From NCBI GenBank assembly GCA_029210645.1, contig JARGFT010000001.1:189035-253034 (forward strand): a stretch of DNA of 64,000 nt. Reading direction: 5' to 3'. The DNA comes from Anaerosomatales bacterium (GTDB taxonomy: Bacteria > Actinomycetota > Coriobacteriia > Anaerosomatales > SLCP01). This document shows, one piece after another, positions 10,707 to 19,594 of this stretch. The notes beneath the pieces were generated by a model. It saw only the letters and a list, made by a program, of their open reading frames with translations. It ran no database searches and was not told where the DNA came from. The position numbers were made by a program, and so were the translations under genes. The first letter of the stretch is position 1. Each line of letters starts with the position of its first letter.

Positions 10707-11678
10707 GTGGAACCCACCCAAATTCGCCTCGTCGTGCCTCCGGAACTCGATATGACCGAGCTGCTCGGCCAGGGCGACGGGCTGCTGAGGCTCATCGAGG
10801 CGCAGTTCGAATCCGACATATCGGTTCGAGGCAACCAGATCACGATTTCCGGTGCGGCTGCCGAGGGCCAGGCGGTGTCCTCGCTCTTCACCGAGATGAT
10901 CGCTCTTGTCGAGAAGGGAGAGCGGCTGACCCCGGAGAACCTCGAACGCTCTATCGAGATGCTCCGCGAGGGCGAGTGCAGCCCCAGCGCGCTCTACTCC
11001 GACGTGCTCCTCACGCACAAGGGCAAGGCGTTGCGGCCCAAGACTGCCGGTCAGAAGCGATACGTCGATGCGATCCGGCAGCATACGGTGACGTTCGGGA
11101 TCGGGCCGGCGGGCACCGGGAAGACGTATCTCGCGATGGCGATGGCCGTCGACGCACTCAAGAAGCGTGAGGTCGGGCGCATCATCCTCACGCGGCCGGC
11201 GGTCGAAGCGGGCGAGAGCCTCGGCTACCTGCCCGGAACGCTCTACGAGAAGGTCGATCCCTACCTTCGGCCCCTCTACGACGCGCTCTTCGACATGATG
11301 GATATCGAGAAGTCGACCCAACTGATGGACCGAGGGGTCATCGAGGTGGCGCCGCTGGCGTTCATGCGCGGCCGCACTCTCAACGACAGCTTCATCATCC
11401 TCGACGAGGCGCAGAATACCTCGCCAGAACAGATGAAGATGTTCCTGACCCGGCTCGGCTTCGGTTCGAAGGTCGTCGTGACCGGTGACGTCACCCAGAT
11501 CGACCTTCCGAAGGGTGCCTCCGGGCTCAAACAGGTCCGCGAGATCCTGCATGCCGTCCCGGGCGTCTCCTTCATCGAACTCGGCTCGCGGGACGTGGTC
11601 CGTCACAAGTTGGTACAGCGAATCGTGAATGCGTACCACGAGTACGAGGAGGCGAAGGCCGAGGCCCGCCATGGGTAG
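10707..11678 (+). CDS. phoH: PhoH-like ATPase (PhoL/YbeZ type)
   Basis: P-loop ATPase of the PhoH family that neighbours ybeY in most bacteria and is linked to rRNA maturation. An N-terminal KH-like region precedes the ATPase core: Walker A GPAGTGKT, then RPAVEAGESLGYLPG, Walker B-like FIILDEAQNT and GDVTQIDLP. The GTG start at 10707 is preceded by AGAAGG at 10 nt spacing. An ATG at 10680 adds nine residues but has no ribosome-binding site. It overlaps the next gene by 8 nt and opens the phoH-pgpH-ybeY-dgkA-cdd-era-recO cluster typical of Gram-positives. Confidence 0.93.
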   Translation: MEPTQIRLVVPPELDMTELLGQGDGLLRLIEAQFESDISVRGNQITISGAAAEGQAVSSLFTEMIALVEKGERLTPENLERSIEMLREGECSPSALYSDVLLTHKGKALRPKTAGQKRYVDAIRQHTVTFGIGPAGTGKTYLAMAMAVDALKKREVGRIILTRPAVEAGESLGYLPGTLYEKVDPYLRPLYDALFDMMDIEKSTQLMDRGVIEVAPLAFMRGRTLNDSFIILDEAQNTSPEQMKMFLTRLGFGSKVVVTGDVTQIDLPKGASGLKQVREILHAVPGVSFIELGSRDVVRHKLVQRIVNAYHEYEEAKAEARHG

Positions 11679-13761
11679 GCTATCCGACCTCCTGCGCAGG
11701 GTTCGCCCGTCTGCCGGACGGTTCGGCAGACGGCGCATCCGTCGCGCGATCCTTGCTGTGTCGACCGCGGTGCTCGTGACGTTCCCGCTCGTGCTGCAGA
11801 CGCCTCCCGTCGGCCTGGTCGAGGGTGAGCCGGCCCCGCGTACGTTCAGGGCCAACCGCACCGTTCAGTTCGTGGACGAGGAGGCGACCGACTTCGCGCG
11901 CACTCAGGCGGCGGCCTCTGTCGAGTCGGTGACCGTCTTCGATCCCGGCGTCGTCGCCGAGGCGCGCGGCGATGTTGCCGCGACCTTCGAGCTGTTGCGC
12001 CTGAACCGGCCGCTCATGTCCGAGGAGCCGACGGTCACGGTGCAGTCGCTCTTCACGCGCTTCCCCCAGTACGAGCAGGAGTGGGTAGAGGCTCTGCTGG
12101 AAGCCGATGAGCTGGAGTTCGGACGTGCCGAGCGGGCGGCCGAGCAGCTGGCGACAACAGTGCTGACGCGCCGCTTCGATGCGCAGGAGAAGGACGCCGT
12201 CCTCGAGCAGTTGCGTGAGAGCGCCGGTTCCCTTGCTCTTGCGCGACCGGTCAGAGAAGCGGTGGCCGGTATGGTCGAGCAGAGCGTGCGGCCGACCCTG
12301 ACGGTCGACGAGGCGGCCACCGAGGCCGCCCGGACTGCGGCCGCCGAAGGGATCGACCCGGTCGTCATCATCAAGCTCGCCGGCGAGAACATCGTGCAGC
12401 GCGGGGAGATCGTCACTGCCGAGCAACTCGAGATCATCCGGCGGCTTGGGCTGCTCGACCAGGGCGGTTCACTCCAGTCACTTCTCGCGCTCATGCTACT
12501 GGCCGGCATCGCCGCGGCAGCGGCGGTGGCGTATATGTGGCGATTCGAGCGTGCGGTGTTCGACAACACGAGAGATCTTGCGCTGATCTCGGTGCTGATC
12601 GTCGGCGCTCTGTGGACGACCCGGGCCATCCTCTGGTTCTTCCCCGAGGTCTCGGTATACCTCCTGCCTGTACCGCTTACTGCGATGCTGGCAACGGTGC
12701 TGATCAATGCCCGCATCGGTCTGGTGACCGCGGTGGTCACGGCCGTCGGCGGAGTGCTCCTCGGCTTCACCGGCGGGTCGAGCATGGTGGCCATGCTCGT
12801 ATGGAGCACGCTGTCGGTCGTGGCGATGTCGTTCATGACCCAGCGGTCGCGCCTCTTCTACGTGGGGATGTTCCTCGTCGGCTCCGGGGCTTCACTCGCC
12901 TGGTTGGCGACTCTGGCCGCCGGTGCGCCGCCAGGCGAGGCACTGAGCGCAGCTGCTAACGGTGCCCTCGGCGGTCTGTTCTCGGCGGTGCTCGGATACG
13001 GGCTGCTGCCCTTCTTCGAGACGGTGTTCCGGGTGACGACCGACATCCGCCTGTTAGAACTGGCGAGTCCGGGTCACCCGCTCATGCGCCGCCTGATGGT
13101 AGAGGCTCCCGGCACATACAGCCACTCGGTCATCACCGGCAACCTGGCCGAGGCAGGGGCCGAAGCGATAGGTGCCAATCCGTTGCTGGCCCGGGTCGGG
13201 GCCTACTACCACGACGTCGGGAAGATCCGGCGGCCGGGATTCTTCGTCGAGAACCAGGCTGGTGCGGACAATCCGCACGACGAGACCACGCCGAGCCTGT
13301 CGGCGATCATCATCACGGCTCACGTTCGCGAGGGTCTCGAACTGGCGCGGGAGCATCGCCTGCCTCCGGAGATCATCGACATCATCGAGCAACATCACGG
13401 CGACTCGCTCGTAAGCTACTTCTACAACAAGGCCACGCAATCGGAGGGTTCCGTCGCCGAGGCCGACTACCGGTACGCCTTCTCGCGGCCGCAGTCCCGG
13501 GAGGCGGCCCTTGTCATGCTCGCGGACAGCGCGGAGGCTGCGGTGCGTGCGGTCAAGAAGCCCACACTCCCGCGGGTCGAAGCGGCCGTGCGGCGGGTGG
13601 TCGATGGCAAGGTAGCCGACGGCCAGCTGCACGACTCCGATCTCACCCTCGCCGACGTCGACCGCATCGTGCAGGTCTACTCCACGATGCTGGTGAGCAT
13701 CTACCACCCCCGTATCGAGTATCCCGAGGCCATGCCGAGGAGGTCGGAGTATGCCAATTAG
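11671..13761 (+). CDS. pgpH: 7TM-HD cyclic-di-AMP phosphodiesterase family protein (PgpH/YqfF)
   Basis: Membrane protein of 696 residues with the PgpH order. A cytoplasmic Arg-rich N-terminus and one helix come first, then an extracellular 7TMR-HDED domain (from about EPAPRTFRANRTVQF), a bundle of about seven membrane helices (roughly residues 270-455) and a cytoplasmic HD domain. HD motifs are visible (HSVITGNLAEAGAE, YYHDVGKI, TAHVREGLELA, IIEQHHGDS). Characterised PgpH proteins hydrolyse c-di-AMP to pApA. The ATG at 11671 overlaps the phoH stop. Co-transcribed with ybeY, whose start lies inside its 3' end. Confidence 0.88.
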   Translation: MGRLSDLLRRVRPSAGRFGRRRIRRAILAVSTAVLVTFPLVLQTPPVGLVEGEPAPRTFRANRTVQFVDEEATDFARTQAAASVESVTVFDPGVVAEARGDVAATFELLRLNRPLMSEEPTVTVQSLFTRFPQYEQEWVEALLEADELEFGRAERAAEQLATTVLTRRFDAQEKDAVLEQLRESAGSLALARPVREAVAGMVEQSVRPTLTVDEAATEAARTAAAEGIDPVVIIKLAGENIVQRGEIVTAEQLEIIRRLGLLDQGGSLQSLLALMLLAGIAAAAAVAYMWRFERAVFDNTRDLALISVLIVGALWTTRAILWFFPEVSVYLLPVPLTAMLATVLINARIGLVTAVVTAVGGVLLGFTGGSSMVAMLVWSTLSVVAMSFMTQRSRLFYVGMFLVGSGASLAWLATLAAGAPPGEALSAAANGALGGLFSAVLGYGLLPFFETVFRVTTDIRLLELASPGHPLMRRLMVEAPGTYSHSVITGNLAEAGAEAIGANPLLARVGAYYHDVGKIRRPGFFVENQAGADNPHDETTPSLSAIIITAHVREGLELAREHRLPPEIIDIIEQHHGDSLVSYFYNKATQSEGSVAEADYRYAFSRPQSREAALVMLADSAEAAVRAVKKPTLPRVEAAVRRVVDGKVADGQLHDSDLTLADVDRIVQVYSTMLVSIYHPRIEYPEAMPRRSEYAN

Positions 13762-14197
13762 CATCACGAGCCACCGGGACCCCGAACCGCTGGACCTGGC
13801 AGCGTTCGAGCGTCTCGCCGAATTCGTTCTCGACCGTGAAGACGTGCCGGCACATGCGGAGCTGTCGCTCGCGCTTGTCGATGTGGACGAGATGGCCGAG
13901 CTCAACGAGGGATACCGGGGAGTCGCCGGCCCCACGGACGTGCTGTCTTTCGAGTGCGACGATCCGTGCCCGGTCGAGAGCGACGAGCCTGTCACCCTCG
14001 GCGACGTGGTGATCGCCCCTCGGATAGCCGAGGAGCAGGCGGCTGAACTCGGCCACACTGTCGAAGAGGAGCTCAATCTGCTGCTCGTGCACGGGATCCT
14101 GCATCTTCTCGGCTATGATCACGACAGCGATGAGGATGCCGCGGTCATGCAGGAGCGGGAGCAGGCGCTGCTTGCTGCCTACGCCGAAGGACTGTGA
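13751..14197 (+). CDS. ybeY: Endoribonuclease YbeY
   Basis: Metal-dependent endoribonuclease needed for 16S rRNA 3' maturation and 70S quality control. The 148 residues contain the family signature H-x3-H-x5-H (HGILHLLGYDHD) that binds zinc, and the upstream GPTDVLSFE motif. GAGGAGG precedes the ATG, which overlaps the previous gene by 11 nt. Confidence 0.94.
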   Translation: MPISITSHRDPEPLDLAAFERLAEFVLDREDVPAHAELSLALVDVDEMAELNEGYRGVAGPTDVLSFECDDPCPVESDEPVTLGDVVIAPRIAEEQAAELGHTVEEELNLLLVHGILHLLGYDHDSDEDAAVMQEREQALLAAYAEGL

Positions 14198-14207
14198 GGG
14201 GTAGCCG

Positions 14208-14909
14208 GTGAGAAGCCGGTCGCTGCTGTGGAGCTTCAACTACGCGATCGAGGGGATCGTCTACGCACTGCGCACCCAGCGCAACATGCGGCTGCACATC
14301 ATCGCAGCCGGATTCGTGCTCACGGCTGCGATACTGCTCGACGTCACCCGGCTGGAGATGGTCGCGCTTCTCTTCGCGATCGGCTTCGTTCTTTTCACGG
14401 AACTCATCAACACGGCGATCGAGTCTGCCGTCGATCTCTCCGTGCATGGCTTCGACCCGCGGGCGAAGGTCGCCAAAGACGTGGCGGCAGGCGGTGTGCT
14501 GATCTCCTCGCTCATCGCCGTCGCGGTGGGCTACGTCGTCTTCTTCGACCGGGCGCGGGACATCGTTGCCGAGGGGTTCGTCGTTGTGCTGCGCTCGCCC
14601 GTGCATCTCACCGTGATCGCACTCGGCTTGACCGGGCTCGCCGTTCTGGTGCTGAAAGCCTTCGTTCGAGAGGGGACGTTCCTCAAAGGGGGCTGGCCCT
14701 CCGGACATGCCGCGCTTGCGACGGGGGCCGCAACAGCAGTGGGTTATGCGACGCGCAGTTCTTCGGCGGCCGTACTGGCGCTCTTCATCGCTGCCCTCGT
14801 CGTCCAGAGCCGCGTCGAGAGTGGCACGCACACGATACCTCAGGTTATCTCGGGTGCCCTGGTGGGCTTTCTCATCACCACCGTCGTCTTTCAGGTATTC
14901 TTTGTGTGA
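14208..14909 (+). CDS. Fused diacylglycerol/undecaprenol kinase and PAP2 lipid phosphatase
   Basis: One 233-residue membrane protein with two opposing lipid activities. Residues about 1-115 are a DgkA-family kinase (RNMRLH, then ELINTAIESAVDL, the active-site region) with three membrane helices. Residues about 120-233 are a PAP2-type phosphatase with PSGH and SRVESGTHTIPQVISG matching the second and third phosphatase motifs; the first motif (KxxxxxxRP) is not clear. Possible substrates are undecaprenol/undecaprenyl phosphate or diacylglycerol/phosphatidate. The GTG start follows ybeY by 10 nt. dgkA is a usual resident of this operon; the PAP2 extension is less common. Confidence 0.85.
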   Translation: MRSRSLLWSFNYAIEGIVYALRTQRNMRLHIIAAGFVLTAAILLDVTRLEMVALLFAIGFVLFTELINTAIESAVDLSVHGFDPRAKVAKDVAAGGVLISSLIAVAVGYVVFFDRARDIVAEGFVVVLRSPVHLTVIALGLTGLAVLVLKAFVREGTFLKGGWPSGHAALATGAATAVGYATRSSSAAVLALFIAALVVQSRVESGTHTIPQVISGALVGFLITTVVFQVFFV

Positions 14910-14934
14910 CCACTGAGCAGCACAGGAGAACTCG

Positions 14935-16218
14935 TTGGCCGTACCGATAGTCGTCGCCTCGATCGTGGTCCTACTGGCGATCAAGGCGATCATCACTGCC
15001 GAAGAGGCAGCCGCTTCACACATCACACGAGGTCGCGTACTGCGGCTCGTCGAGTCGGAGCGCAAGGGTGCGATCGCCCTGGAGCGCCTGTTCGACCGTG
15101 CGGGACGCCTGAATGTTGCCGCCTCGATGGCGTCGGCTCTGGCGTACACGGTCGCTGCCGCGCTCTCGGCGATCGCGGTGCTACTCGCGTACCAGGGATG
15201 GCCCGACTGGGTCGCCGCCATCACCGGAGCTGCGATGGGGCTCGTCGTCTTCTTCGCGTTGGGGGAGGCACTTCCCCGCACGCTTGCTGCTCAGAACCCC
15301 GAAGGGGTCGCACTGGCGTTCGCCCCGCTCGCCGCGCCGATGGTGCCGGTCTTCTATCCGCTCGCCCGGCTGCTCTACGCGCCGTGGACGTGGATCGTTC
15401 ACCTTGCCGTGGGCGAAAATGCAGCTCACTCCGGGTGGGCGGGCGACACAGAGGTCCGTGCGAACGGCTCGTCGGATGAGGATGAGCTTGCGCGTGAGGA
15501 GAACGAGGAGGCCCTCCTCGAGGCGGTCTCGGAATTCGGCGAGAAGGTCGTGCGCGAGGTCATGGTGCCCCGAACCGACATGGCGTGCCTGGCGGATACG
15601 GCCTCGGCGGCGGATGCCATCACCCTGATCGAGTCGCTGGGCTACTCGCGCCTGCCCGTCTACCACGGGACCGTGGACGACATCCGGGGCGTGCTCTACG
15701 CGAAAGACCTGCTTGCCGCCATCGTGCGCGATTCGGAGGTGCTGCCGGTGTCGATCGTGCGGCCGGCGTATTTCGTTCCGGAGACGAAGCTCGTCGAAGA
15801 GTTGCTGATGGAGATGCGCACGCGCACGCATATAGCCATCGTCGCCGACGAGTACGGCGGGACCGCTGGGCTCGTCACGATCGAGGACCTCCTTGAAGAG
15901 ATCGTGGGCGAGATCTTCGACGAGTATGACTCCGCCGTTCCCCTCGTCGTCACGGCTGAAGACGGAAGCCTGCACGTTGACGCACGTCTGGCCATCGATG
16001 ACCTCAACGAACTGTTCGATACCGCGTTCGACCTGGAGGCGGATACCGTCGGTGGGTTGTTCACCGAGGTGGCCGGCCACATCCCCGAGGTGGGGGAGAG
16101 CGTAGACATCGAGGGGCTGCGACTGACCGTGGAGGAGCTGCAGGGTACGCGTATCATGAAACTGACAGTACATCCGGCCGCAACGGCCTCAGACCGCAAG
16201 GAGGGGCTCGATGCGTAA
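14935..16218 (+). CDS. CNNM/CorC-family transporter-like protein (DUF21-CBS-CorC_HlyC)
   Basis: Predicted Mg2+/Co2+ transport-associated membrane protein, often annotated as hemolysin. It has an N-terminal DUF21 region with three or four helices (about residues 1-150). Two CBS domains follow; the first begins near VREVMVPRTDM and the second contains HIAIVADEYGGTAGLVT. The C-terminal CorC_HlyC domain begins after EEIVGEIFDEYD. Length 427 residues. The TTG start at 14935 is supported by CAGGAG upstream. It overlaps cdd by 8 nt. Transport substrate cannot be told from sequence. Confidence 0.85.
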   Translation: MAVPIVVASIVVLLAIKAIITAEEAAASHITRGRVLRLVESERKGAIALERLFDRAGRLNVAASMASALAYTVAAALSAIAVLLAYQGWPDWVAAITGAAMGLVVFFALGEALPRTLAAQNPEGVALAFAPLAAPMVPVFYPLARLLYAPWTWIVHLAVGENAAHSGWAGDTEVRANGSSDEDELAREENEEALLEAVSEFGEKVVREVMVPRTDMACLADTASAADAITLIESLGYSRLPVYHGTVDDIRGVLYAKDLLAAIVRDSEVLPVSIVRPAYFVPETKLVEELLMEMRTRTHIAIVADEYGGTAGLVTIEDLLEEIVGEIFDEYDSAVPLVVTAEDGSLHVDARLAIDDLNELFDTAFDLEADTVGGLFTEVAGHIPEVGESVDIEGLRLTVEELQGTRIMKLTVHPAATASDRKEGLDA

Positions 16219-16642
16219 CCTCACCCAGCCCGATCTGGCGCTGCTCGCGTTCGCCCGTGAGGTGAAGAGGAATGCCTACGCACCGTACTCGGAGTTCCGG
16301 GTGGGGGCTGCAGTCTACGCATCTGGCGAGATCTTCCAGGGAGTCAACGTCGAGAATGCAGCGTATGGCTCGACGCTCTGTGCGGAGAGGGGCGCGCTGA
16401 TGGCGGCCGTCGCCGCCGGTTGCAAGGAGATCGACGCTGTTGCGGTCGTGGGCGACTCGGAGTCGCCGACTGTGCCGTGTGGTGCATGCCGTCAGGCGCT
16501 GACGGAGTTCAATCCCCAGATGCGGGTCATCATGGGCGGGCGCAGCGACGAGGTCCTCGTGATGGGTCTGGACGAGCTGTTGCCCGAAGCATTTGTCAGA
16601 GGCTATCTCGATCAGGACGAGGAGCAGGGCGACGAAGCGTGA
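16211..16642 (+). CDS. cdd: Cytidine deaminase
   Basis: Homotetrameric zinc enzyme converting cytidine/deoxycytidine to uridine/deoxyuridine. At 143 residues it is the short form. Zinc and catalytic motifs are intact: CAERGA (Cys ligand and Glu base) and PCGACRQ (two Cys ligands). The substrate-binding segment GVNVENAAYG is present. The ATG follows AAGGAGG within the previous gene. The stop overlaps era as GTGA. Products would enter the pyrimidine salvage route that includes pdp, deoB and deoC. Confidence 0.95.
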   Translation: MRNLTQPDLALLAFAREVKRNAYAPYSEFRVGAAVYASGEIFQGVNVENAAYGSTLCAERGALMAAVAAGCKEIDAVAVVGDSESPTVPCGACRQALTEFNPQMRVIMGGRSDEVLVMGLDELLPEAFVRGYLDQDEEQGDEA

Positions 16643-17568
16643 GTGCGAAGAGTACATCCCCGCCCGAAGGTGGAGTCGTACGCAGCGGGTTCGTAGCGCT
16701 TGTCGGCCGTCCGAACGCGGGCAAGTCGACGCTGGTCAATGCGGTTGTCGGCTCCAAGGTCGCCATCACCTCGGACACGCCTCAAACGACCCGGCACCGG
16801 TTGCGTGCCATTGTCGACACCGATGACGCGCAGGTGGTGCTGGTCGACACACCCGGTCTTCACAAGCCCTACGATGCCCTCGGGGAGCAGCTGAACCGCT
16901 CGGGGCTGATGGCGCTGTCCGACGTGGACGTCGCGTGTCTGGTGGTCGACGGCTCCGCGCCGGTGGGGGCAGGCGACCGGTGGGTCGCCGAACACGTTGC
17001 GAAGTCACAGGGTGCCACCGTTCTCGTTCTCACGAAGGCGGATCTGGTCGATCAGGAACGCATCGATCGGCAGCTCGCGGCCGCGCGCGCTCTCGTTCCC
17101 TTCGACGACGAGGTGGTCGTCTCGGCAGTCGAAGGATTCAACGTTGACGGCTTCGTCGCCACCGTGACCGCCCTGCTCCCGCAGGGGCCTCGCTACTTCC
17201 CGCGCGACATGGCCACCGACCAGCCACTCGAGGTGATGATCGCAGAGTTCATCAGGGAGAAGATCCTGCGCTCGACGTTTGATGAGGTGCCTCATGCCGT
17301 GGGTGTCGCGGTTGAGGACTTCGAGGTCGTGAACGGAGGAGAGCTCACGCGGATCGCGGCGACGGTGTTCGTGGAGAGGGACTCCCAGAAGGGCATAATC
17401 GTCGGCAAGGGCGGGGAGATGATCAAGCGCATCGGCAGCGAGGCCCGTGCGGATCTCGAGCGGCTGCTCGGCTCGCGTGTCTACCTCGACCTGATGGTGA
17501 AGGTCAAGCGCAACTGGCGTCGTGATGCCGCGCAGATCCGGCGCTTCGGGTATGGAGAGGGGCTGTAG
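16639..17568 (+). CDS. era: GTPase Era
   Basis: Essential GTPase that binds the 3' end of 16S rRNA during 30S assembly. The GTG start at 16639 (GTGA overlap with cdd) gives 309 residues. G motifs: GRPNAGKST (23-31), TPQTTRHR, DTPGLHKP and TKAD. The C-terminal KH domain contains GKGGEMIKRIGSEAR. An upstream in-frame ATG at 16420 lies fully inside cdd and was rejected. Position next to ybeY, cdd and recO is classical. Confidence 0.96.
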   Translation: MSAKSTSPPEGGVVRSGFVALVGRPNAGKSTLVNAVVGSKVAITSDTPQTTRHRLRAIVDTDDAQVVLVDTPGLHKPYDALGEQLNRSGLMALSDVDVACLVVDGSAPVGAGDRWVAEHVAKSQGATVLVLTKADLVDQERIDRQLAAARALVPFDDEVVVSAVEGFNVDGFVATVTALLPQGPRYFPRDMATDQPLEVMIAEFIREKILRSTFDEVPHAVGVAVEDFEVVNGGELTRIAATVFVERDSQKGIIVGKGGEMIKRIGSEARADLERLLGSRVYLDLMVKVKRNWRRDAAQIRRFGYGEGL

Positions 17569-17572
17569 TCAC

Positions 17573-18253
17573 GTGAACACCTCGGTGCTCGCTGCCGCTA
17601 TCGACCAGACGTTGTTGAAGCCGACCTCGGGCTTTGGTGAAGCAGCCGCATGGATGGACGCTGCCCGGGATGCCGGCTTCGCCTCTCTCTGCGTGTCGCC
17701 GTTCCTGGTGCCTCTCGCAGCGCAGAAACTTGCCGGTACAGAAACGCTTGTCTGCTCCGTTGTCGGCTTTCCTCTCGGCTACTCCAACACCGAGACCAAG
17801 TCCGCGGAGGCTCGTTTGCTCGTCGATCTCGGCTGCGCGGAGGTCGACATGGTCTTCAACATCGCGGCCTTCCTTGAAGGGGAGACCACGTTCGTGGAGG
17901 ACGACATCCGTGCGGTCGTCGACGGGGTCCGGCACGCTTCGGACGGCCGCGCCATCGTGAAGGTCATCATCGAGACCGGATACCTCACCGAGGGCGAGGT
18001 CGACTCGGCCAGCCGCATCGCCGTTGCCGCCGGTGCCCACTACGTCAAGACATCCACTGGATTCGGTCCGCGCGGCGCGAGCGTCGGCGACGTGCGGATC
18101 ATGCGCGCAGCGGTCGGGCCGGACATCGGTGTGAAGGCGGCTGGTGGGATCCGTGACCTCGACACCGCGCTCGAGATGCTCGATGCGGGCGCGACTCGTC
18201 TGGGCTCCTCATCGGGTCTGGAGATCCTCGAGGCGCTCGAGCACCGCGGATAG
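17573..18253 (+). CDS. deoC: Deoxyribose-phosphate aldolase
   Basis: Class I aldolase that cleaves 2-deoxyribose 5-phosphate to acetaldehyde and glyceraldehyde 3-phosphate. The 226-residue TIM barrel begins with IDQTLLKPT, contains VGFPLG, EVDMVFN and VKTSTGF (Schiff-base lysine), and ends with VKAAGGIRD and GATRLGSSSG. The GTG at 17573 lies 4 nt after era, with GAGAGGGG in the end of era as ribosome-binding site. It works downstream of pdp and deoB, encoded at 57.6-60 kb. Confidence 0.95.
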   Translation: MNTSVLAAAIDQTLLKPTSGFGEAAAWMDAARDAGFASLCVSPFLVPLAAQKLAGTETLVCSVVGFPLGYSNTETKSAEARLLVDLGCAEVDMVFNIAAFLEGETTFVEDDIRAVVDGVRHASDGRAIVKVIIETGYLTEGEVDSASRIAVAAGAHYVKTSTGFGPRGASVGDVRIMRAAVGPDIGVKAAGGIRDLDTALEMLDAGATRLGSSSGLEILEALEHRG

Positions 18254-18262
18254 CGCGCCCCC

Positions 18263-19009
18263 GTGACCACATCCTACGCCCTGCGCGCCCTCACGCTGCG
18301 CAAGACCAAGCTCGGCGAGGCAGATATCATCCTCACCCTGCTTTCCGACGATGGCAGGATCGTGCGCGCAGTCGCCAAGGGCATGCGCAAGCCCACCTCG
18401 CGCTTCGCCGGCCGACTCGAGCCTGCTTCCGTTGCGGACCTGATGCTCGCCCCCGGACGCACGCTCGAGATCGTGTCCGACGCTCGCTCGGTCGACCTGC
18501 ACGCAGGTCTGCGCACCGACTACGACAGGTCGACCGCCGCTTCGGTGGTCCTCGACGTCTTGGACAAGATGGCGGTGGAGGGCCAGGCAGAGGAGCGGCT
18601 CTTCGGCCTGGCGTGCGCAACACTCTCGGCCCTGGAGCACGCCTCGATCGAGCATCTCCGGGTCACGGTGACCGCGTTCCTCCTGAAGGCGATGGCCATG
18701 CATGGCTACCGGCCCCACCTCGATTCGTGCGTGTCCTGCGCGTGCGCCGCAGAGAGCGGGGCGGGGTTTTCTCTGGAAGCCGGAGGCGTGTTGTGCCCCG
18801 CATGTGGCGGGTCCGCCCCGCCGCTCAGCGGTGGGTCACGTGACATGCTCTCGTGGCTGCTCGCCTCCACGATGGATGCGATCGCCGATGCCGACCTTCC
18901 CGCGCGCGAGGTAGGCGAGACGTTCTCTCTCATGCGCCAGTTCGTGACGTATCACCTGCCTGCCCGTCTCAAGGCGCTCGAGTTCTACGCGAACGGGGGC
19001 GGATCGTGA
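18263..19009 (+). CDS. recO: DNA repair protein RecO
   Basis: Recombination mediator that loads RecA onto SSB-coated DNA with RecR. An N-terminal OB-fold (YALRALTLRKTKLGEADIIL), a helical middle and a zinc site with C156, C159, C178 and C181 (CVSC, CPAC) are visible. Length 248 residues. The GTG at 18263 follows deoC by 9 nt. The stop overlaps the next gene as GTGA. era-recO proximity is common in Gram-positives. Confidence 0.92.
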   Translation: MTTSYALRALTLRKTKLGEADIILTLLSDDGRIVRAVAKGMRKPTSRFAGRLEPASVADLMLAPGRTLEIVSDARSVDLHAGLRTDYDRSTAASVVLDVLDKMAVEGQAEERLFGLACATLSALEHASIEHLRVTVTAFLLKAMAMHGYRPHLDSCVSCACAAESGAGFSLEAGGVLCPACGGSAPPLSGGSRDMLSWLLASTMDAIADADLPAREVGETFSLMRQFVTYHLPARLKALEFYANGGGS

Positions 19010-19539
19010 GCGCAGGCGAGCAGCGCCCGGAGGATGCCGGCCCGGCAGGGTCGCCGCTCACCTTCGACGTGACCCTTACCGAGCAGGGGTATCGCCGCGT
19101 CCTGCTCCACCTGGCGGCGCTCCGGCTGCGATTCGTCCCGCCGGCGCTCGGCATGGCTGCGCTGCTTGCATACTCCGCCGGCATGCGCACGGAAGCGATC
19201 GCGCTCTTTGGCGGCGGCATCGCTATCCCCATCGTCGTGTGGGGGTATCTCGCATGGCTCTCCGGGTCGCCCAGCTCGCGTTCGCTCTACGCTCCCGTGC
19301 ATTACGAGTTCACCGGGGAGGGTATCGCCTACGCCTCTCCCGAGGGGGATGGGGAGCTCGCCTGGGACTCAGTCGTCCGGTGGAAGGAGGCAGCCGGCCA
19401 CTTGCTGATCTATGTAAGCGGTTCGAACTACCTGCTTCTGCCGATAGACGGGCTTGCTGCCGCGACGCTCGACCGCATCGAGGTCGCACTCGCAGACAAG
19501 GTGGGTCCGCGCGGCCGCCGGGCCAGGCGCTTGCGGTAA
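19006..19539 (+). CDS. YcxB-like membrane protein
   Basis: Small membrane protein of 177 residues. A short N-terminal strand region precedes two adjacent helices (about residues 44-85). A C-terminal soluble part follows with the pattern [20 protein letters not shown], then W-x-x-V and a hydrophobic [12 protein letters not shown]. This layout resembles YcxB-like domain proteins, whose function is unknown. The GTG start at 19006 overlaps the recO stop (GTGA), so it is translated with recO at the end of this operon. Confidence 0.6.
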   Translation: MSAGEQRPEDAGPAGSPLTFDVTLTEQGYRRVLLHLAALRLRFVPPALGMAALLAYSAGMRTEAIALFGGGIAIPIVVWGYLAWLSGSPSSRSLYAPVHYEFTGEGIAYASPEGDGELAWDSVVRWKEAAGHLLIYVSGSNYLLLPIDGLAAATLDRIEVALADKVGPRGRRARRLR

Positions 19540-19594
19540 GATACGTCCACGTCCGAGGCGGCACCGGTCGCCATCGAGAGGAGACACTCCACAG

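Noticed and set aside
19540..19594. T-box riboswitch before glyQ
   Set aside because: The gap is only 55 nt, too short for a T-box, and no T-box sequence is visible.
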